Assembly: GCA_947478865.1 (NCBI GenBank)
Contig: CANJXF010000001.1
Coordinates: 62,001 to 126,000, forward strand
Direction: 5' to 3'
DNA from: Verrucomicrobiales bacterium
Lineage (GTDB): Bacteria; Verrucomicrobiota; Verrucomicrobiia; Limisphaerales; CANJXF01
Length of the DNA: 64,000 bases
The notes below the pieces were generated by a model. That model saw only the letters and a list, made by a program, of their open reading frames with translations. It made no database searches and was not told the origin of the DNA. The position numbers and the translations under genes were made by a program. Shown piece after piece: positions 60,961 to 64,000 of the stretch. Positions within the stretch are counted from its first letter, which is position 1. Every line of letters begins with the position of its first letter.

Positions 60961-62175
60961 TCAGTGCGCCGAGGTCAGCACCAGAACTTGTTCCAGGGTG
61001 GACATGCCTTCGCGCGCTTTATCCAAGGCGACCATACGCAGCGTTTTCATTCCCTGCTCGACCGCGAGTTTGCCAATTTCCTGAGCGCTGGCTCGCTTGA
61101 TCACCAGTTTCCGAATTTCGTCGGTAATGGTCATCGCTTCGATGATCGCGGCGCGCCCCGCGTAACCGGAATTCTTGCATCGATCACAGCCGCGGCCGCG
61201 ATACAAAGGGACTCCGTTGAACAAATTCGGATCGATGCGCAAGTCCTCGAACATTTTCACCGGATATGTCACCGGCTCTTTGCACGAAAGGCAAATGCGG
61301 CGCATGAGGCGTTGGGCGCACGCGAGAATTACGGAAGAGGAAATCAAGAACGGCGCAATTTCCATGTCATCCAGACGCGAAATGGCTCCAGGTGCGTCGT
61401 TGCAATGCATCGTGCTCAAAACTTGGTGACCTGTGAGCGCGGCTTCGACCGCAATTTCGGCCGTTTCGGTATCACGGATTTCGCCGATCATCACGATGTC
61501 CGGATCCTGGCGCAAAATTGACCGAAGAGAGTTCGCAAACGTGAGCCCGATTTCCTTTCGCACGGGAACCTGGTTAATGCCGGGCACTTGAAATTCCACG
61601 GGGTCTTCGACCGTGACAATGTTGTATTCTGGATTATTCAGCTCGTTGAGCGCCGAATAGAGCGTGGTGGTTTTGCCTGAACCCGTCGGACCGGTGACGA
61701 GGAGCAGACCGTGGGGAGCATCGACCGCTGCTTTGAAGCGGCGAAACGTATCAGGATCCATCCCGAGCTTGTCCATGCTGGCGGAGAGATTCGATTTATC
61801 CAACACGCGCAACACGCATTTTTCGCCGTGGACCGTGGGCAAAAATGAAACGCGCAAATCAATGTCGCGCCCGCCCACCTTCACCCGCATGCGTCCGTCC
61901 TGAGGCAATCGCCGTTCCGCAATGTCCAGTGAACTCATGATCTTCAAACGCGACGCCAGCGCGATCTGCAGTTTTTTAGGCGGCGGCGGCATGTCGATCA
62001 GCGCACCGTCCACGCGATAACGCAGGCGAACCATTTTTTCAAATGGCTCGATATGAATGTCGCTGGCTCGATCTTTGATCGCTTGAACGATAATCAAATT
62101 AGCGAGCTTGATATCCCAAAACCAAGCCGATGCGTTGGACCGGAACGGGAGAGAACCGGTGGCCAAATCGTCCAA
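60961..62175 (-). CDS. PilB/GspE-type secretion ATPase lacking its N-terminal domain
   Basis: The frame opens at a TTG (62175) and reads 404 residues, against about 560 for intact PilB/GspE. The N-terminal MshEN/T2SSE_N domain is absent: after about 20 unrelated residues the sequence joins the family at IKLANLIIVQAIKDRASDIH. From there it is complete: Walker A GPTGSGKTTT (162-170), Walker B region IVMIGEIRDTETAEIA, the His box LSTMHCNDAPGAISRL and the four-Cys zinc motif (CLSCKEP...GCDRCKNSG). An intact version powers pilus or pseudopilus extension. Loss of the front half would probably abolish interaction with the platform. The upstream stop TAA is in the same phase. Confidence 0.75.
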   Translation of the reverse strand: MDDLATGSLPFRSNASAWFWDIKLANLIIVQAIKDRASDIHIEPFEKMVRLRYRVDGALIDMPPPPKKLQIALASRLKIMSSLDIAERRLPQDGRMRVKVGGRDIDLRVSFLPTVHGEKCVLRVLDKSNLSASMDKLGMDPDTFRRFKAAVDAPHGLLLVTGPTGSGKTTTLYSALNELNNPEYNIVTVEDPVEFQVPGINQVPVRKEIGLTFANSLRSILRQDPDIVMIGEIRDTETAEIAVEAALTGHQVLSTMHCNDAPGAISRLDDMEIAPFLISSSVILACAQRLMRRICLSCKEPVTYPVKMFEDLRIDPNLFNGVPLYRGRGCDRCKNSGYAGRAAIIEAMTITDEIRKLVIKRASAQEIGKLAVEQGMKTLRMVALDKAREGMSTLEQVLVLTSAH

Positions 62176-62875
62176 TTACGGAATCGTTGCCAGTTTTTTG
62201 CCACTGGTTATGGCGATGCTGCGGATAAGCAGATGGGTGGACTCCGTTGAATCGCTGGTGAGGGTGACATCCATACTTCCCAAGCCGCTTCCCCAAAACC
62301 TTTTGGACGCAATCAAACACATCGAGGGTTCCGGTAAAATAGAGCTTTAAATTCCCGCCGCTGATTCCGTTGCTCGCATTCCCAACACTTGAGAATGTCA
62401 CCTCTCCGAGACTTTTTTTGAAGCCTGTGGATTTGGCATCGCATTCCTTCAAGCCATCCACCGTCTGACACACAACTTTTGAAGTGTCCAGGGAATCGAA
62501 CGAACCGATTTCAGCCAACGTGACGACCACGTTGGAGCCGATCTTGTCATAAACAACCAAATTGGCACCTCCATCACCGCAAGGTAGCGATATCGCCAAA
62601 GCAAGGTTCGCTGCTATGGAAGCATCAATCGACTGTCCCATCGCGAGATTGATCAACCGCTTGTTATTCAAAACACTTGAGGCAATCACACTGGTATCAA
62701 AACAATCACATTCCTGCTGCCTTTCCACGGTGCGACAATTGGTTTTTACGGTTTTAGATTCTTGAAATCGCACTTTTCCCGTCACGTTGACCGCAAGAAT
62801 ATTTTGCGCCCATCCGGATGAAACCAGGAACAAAGCGCCCGCTGTTATGATGAGTGTGGACAGGATTTTTTTCAT
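62176..62875 (-). pseudogene. Secreted Cys-containing protein gene with an apparent frameshift
   Basis: The gene starts MKKILSTLIITAGALFLVSS (signal peptide, cut near GWAQ) and codes for an acidic beta-rich protein with Cys pairs (ECDCFDTSVI, LPCGDGGANLVVY, KVVCQTVDGLKECDAKSTGF). In the annotated phase it becomes Pro/His/Arg-rich junk after GTLDVFDCVQKVLGKRLG and runs on to 62099. Moving one base at about 62280-62300, near TTTTGGGG, restores a natural end (GSMDVTLTSDSTEST, then HLLIRSIAITSGKKLATIP and a TAA at 62176-62178). This reads as a genuine frameshift or a sequence error. The family is unknown; other Verrucomicrobia exported proteins have the ASGKK-type ending. Confidence 0.65.
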
Positions 62876-63017
62876 AGCGGTTAGAGTATAGCCAAAGGTT
62901 GTTGGGGAGACTTCTGACAGTTACCAGGAATTGTTACATTTATAGAAATGCGGTAGAAAAACCCCTTTGAGCGGAAATTTAACGGATTGCATTTGAAATT
63001 CGGCGTGTTACATAAAC

Positions 63018-63043
63018 GACCCCGTTTTCAACAAGAACGGGTC
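63018..63043 (+). other. Hairpin in the leader of the small basic protein gene
   Basis: GACCCCGTT-ttcaacaag-AACGGGTC is an 8-pair stem with one bulged C, 14 bases before the ATG at 63058. No T tract follows, so it is not a terminator; it might shield the ribosome-binding site or stabilise the transcript. Function is speculative. Confidence 0.45.
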
Positions 63044-63057
63044 AATACAGGAAATTT

Positions 63058-63213
63058 ATGTCACAGCATCCGAGTCTCCGTGCAGCCAGCAACACTGGCG
63101 GCAAACGCAACGTTCTCAAACGATTTGAACGTGTCGAAATTTTGAAAAAACGCGGCCAATGGAAAGACGGAGAACGCGTCACCGGTCTGCGCAAGACTAA
63201 ACCCGACGCTTAG
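63058..63213 (+). CDS. Verrucomicrobial/chlamydial small basic protein
   Basis: The product has 51 residues: MSQHPSLRAASNTGGKRNVL, then KRFERVEILKKRGQWKDGER and VTGLRKTKPDA. It matches the short, strongly basic protein that is conserved in Verrucomicrobia and Chlamydiae and is thought to be ribosome- or nucleic acid-associated. It is a good lineage marker. GAAATTT lies just before the ATG and AGGA a few bases further up. A hairpin sits in its leader. The next gene is a pseudouridine synthase 82 bases downstream. Confidence 0.9.
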   Translation: MSQHPSLRAASNTGGKRNVLKRFERVEILKKRGQWKDGERVTGLRKTKPDA

Positions 63214-63295
63214 TTCACTTGCGATTGACGATTTACGAACTGCGATTGAACTCCGAGCGCATTCGGAAATCAGACGTTGCCACTCGTAATTCTCA

Positions 63296-64000
63296 ATGCG
63301 TTTGCAAAAATTTCTCGCCGAAGCTGGAGTCGCTTCGAGGCGGGCCAGCGAAAAGATCATTCTCGCCGGCCAGGTCTCGGTCAACGGCAAGGAAGTTCGC
63401 GAGCTCGGCACCAAGGTTGATCCAGACCACGATCGCGTAGAAGTCGATGGCCGACGCATCCGGCCGAAACGAAAAATTTACGTCGCCCTGCACAAGCCGC
63501 GTCGCTTCCTCTGCGCACGCGAAGAAGGTTCCCCACGACGGTTGGTCGGCGATTTACTACCCCGGGAATGGGGAAATCTTTATTCTGTCGGACGGTTGGA
63601 CTACGATAGCGAAGGATTAATTTTCATGACCAACGATGGGGATTTCTGCCTCCATTTGACCCATCCGCGATACGGTGTCCGCAAAACATATATTGCGACC
63701 GTCGAGGGAAAAGTGGGCGGAGAAGTGTTGCGAAAATTAACCCAGGGCATCGAGGACGCGGGAGAAACTTTGAAAGCGGAAAAAGCCCATTTGATTTCCG
63801 CCAGCAATTCACGCAGCGTGATCGAACTGGAAATGTGCGAAGGAAAAAATCGCGAAGTTCGACGCATGTTTGAATCACAAGGGCTGAATGTTGTCCGATT
63901 ACAGCGGATTAAAATTGGTCCGATTAAGCTTGGCGAATTGCCAGAGGGAAAATGGCGGACGTTGACAGAATCCGAGATTAAATCTCTACTTCCAAAAATA
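63296..64000 (+). CDS. RsuA/RluB/E/F-family pseudouridine synthase, 3' end cut by window edge
   Basis: The gene opens at ATG 63296 and runs through the window edge without a stop (235 residues seen). An S4 RNA-binding domain starts it (MRLQKFLAEAGVASRRASEK, GQVSVNGKEVRELGTKV). The catalytic region has LYSVGRLDYDSEGLIFMTND with the essential Asp in GRLD, then HPRYGVRKTYIATVEG and CEGKNREVRRMFESQGLNVV. It makes pseudouridine in rRNA; RluB is the likeliest kind because of the KNRQVRRM-like ending, but RsuA or RluE/F is not excluded. It is probably complete but for a few C-terminal residues. Confidence 0.93.
   Translation, partial: MRLQKFLAEAGVASRRASEKIILAGQVSVNGKEVRELGTKVDPDHDRVEVDGRRIRPKRKIYVALHKPRRFLCAREEGSPRRLVGDLLPREWGNLYSVGRLDYDSEGLIFMTNDGDFCLHLTHPRYGVRKTYIATVEGKVGGEVLRKLTQGIEDAGETLKAEKAHLISASNSRSVIELEMCEGKNREVRRMFESQGLNVVRLQRIKIGPIKLGELPEGKWRTLTESEIKSLLPKI

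Overview
The window reads as chromosomal DNA of a free-living Verrucomicrobiota bacterium, probably of the Pedosphaera/Limisphaerales kind. The evidence is the short basic protein at 63058-63213 that is typical of Verrucomicrobia and Chlamydiae, a giant PVC-type cytochrome c protein (3497-7108), a PEP-CTERM exported protein, a pilus operon resembling Akkermansia Amuc_1098-1102, and Gram-negative envelope genes (TamA/TamB, LAB_N, TolC-MacAB, UppP). G+C is moderately high and genes are densely packed with many 4-base stop/start overlaps. I see no prophage, no intact insertion sequence and no CRISPR array.

Layout. 1-2556 (minus): scpA-scpB-pheA, with pheA running off the left edge. 2896-7108: a small exported protein convergent with the 1203-residue heme protein. 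7337-10195 (plus): PAS histidine kinase, metallophosphoesterase, HNH endonuclease. 10200-11450 is a degraded accessory patch: a solitary RelE-like toxin, a RAYT transposase remnant, REP-like palindromes and tRNA-Glu(CTC). 11550-15002 (minus): PEP-CTERM protein, duplicated-module exported protein, a small unannotated ORF, zinc alcohol dehydrogenase, RluA-type pseudouridine synthase. 15077-20464 (plus): membrane protein, then pilM-N-O-P-like genes and a PilQ/GspD secretin, facing an NtrC-family regulator. 22047-25312 (minus): YbhN-like flippase family, sugar isomerase-like protein, rpsU, eukaryotic-type hisA. 25473-32028 (plus): TamB-TamA pair and a prepilin-like protein. After tRNA-Ala(CGC), 32307-36884 holds HtrA/ferritin, two paralogous membrane proteins, a LAB_N-zinc ribbon fusion and a TlpA-like thioredoxin. 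37110-41356 (plus): FKBP isomerase, SpoU methyltransferase, IscR-IscU and a sugar dehydrogenase; uppP follows convergently.

42261-46877 is the most unusual locus. Two divergent three-gene arms encode a REC-DUF4388-roadblock regulator, a roadblock-like protein, a helical protein, a 536-residue repeat protein with a C-terminal roadblock, an MglA-type GTPase and a second roadblock protein. This looks like a complete Ras-like GTPase signalling or polarity module with poorly described accessory parts. 47690-53343 carries tRNA-Lys and a TolC-MacA-MacB export operon. 53563-60899 holds a DUF4038 glycosidase-like protein, an O-antigen ligase-like protein, leuC, an unknown exported protein and moeA.

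The right end shows damage. A PilB/GspE ATPase lacks its N-terminal domain and abuts a frameshifted gene for a secreted cysteine-containing protein, suggesting a deletion or fusion junction near 62100-62180. The window ends in the small basic protein and a partial RsuA/RluB-type pseudouridine synthase.
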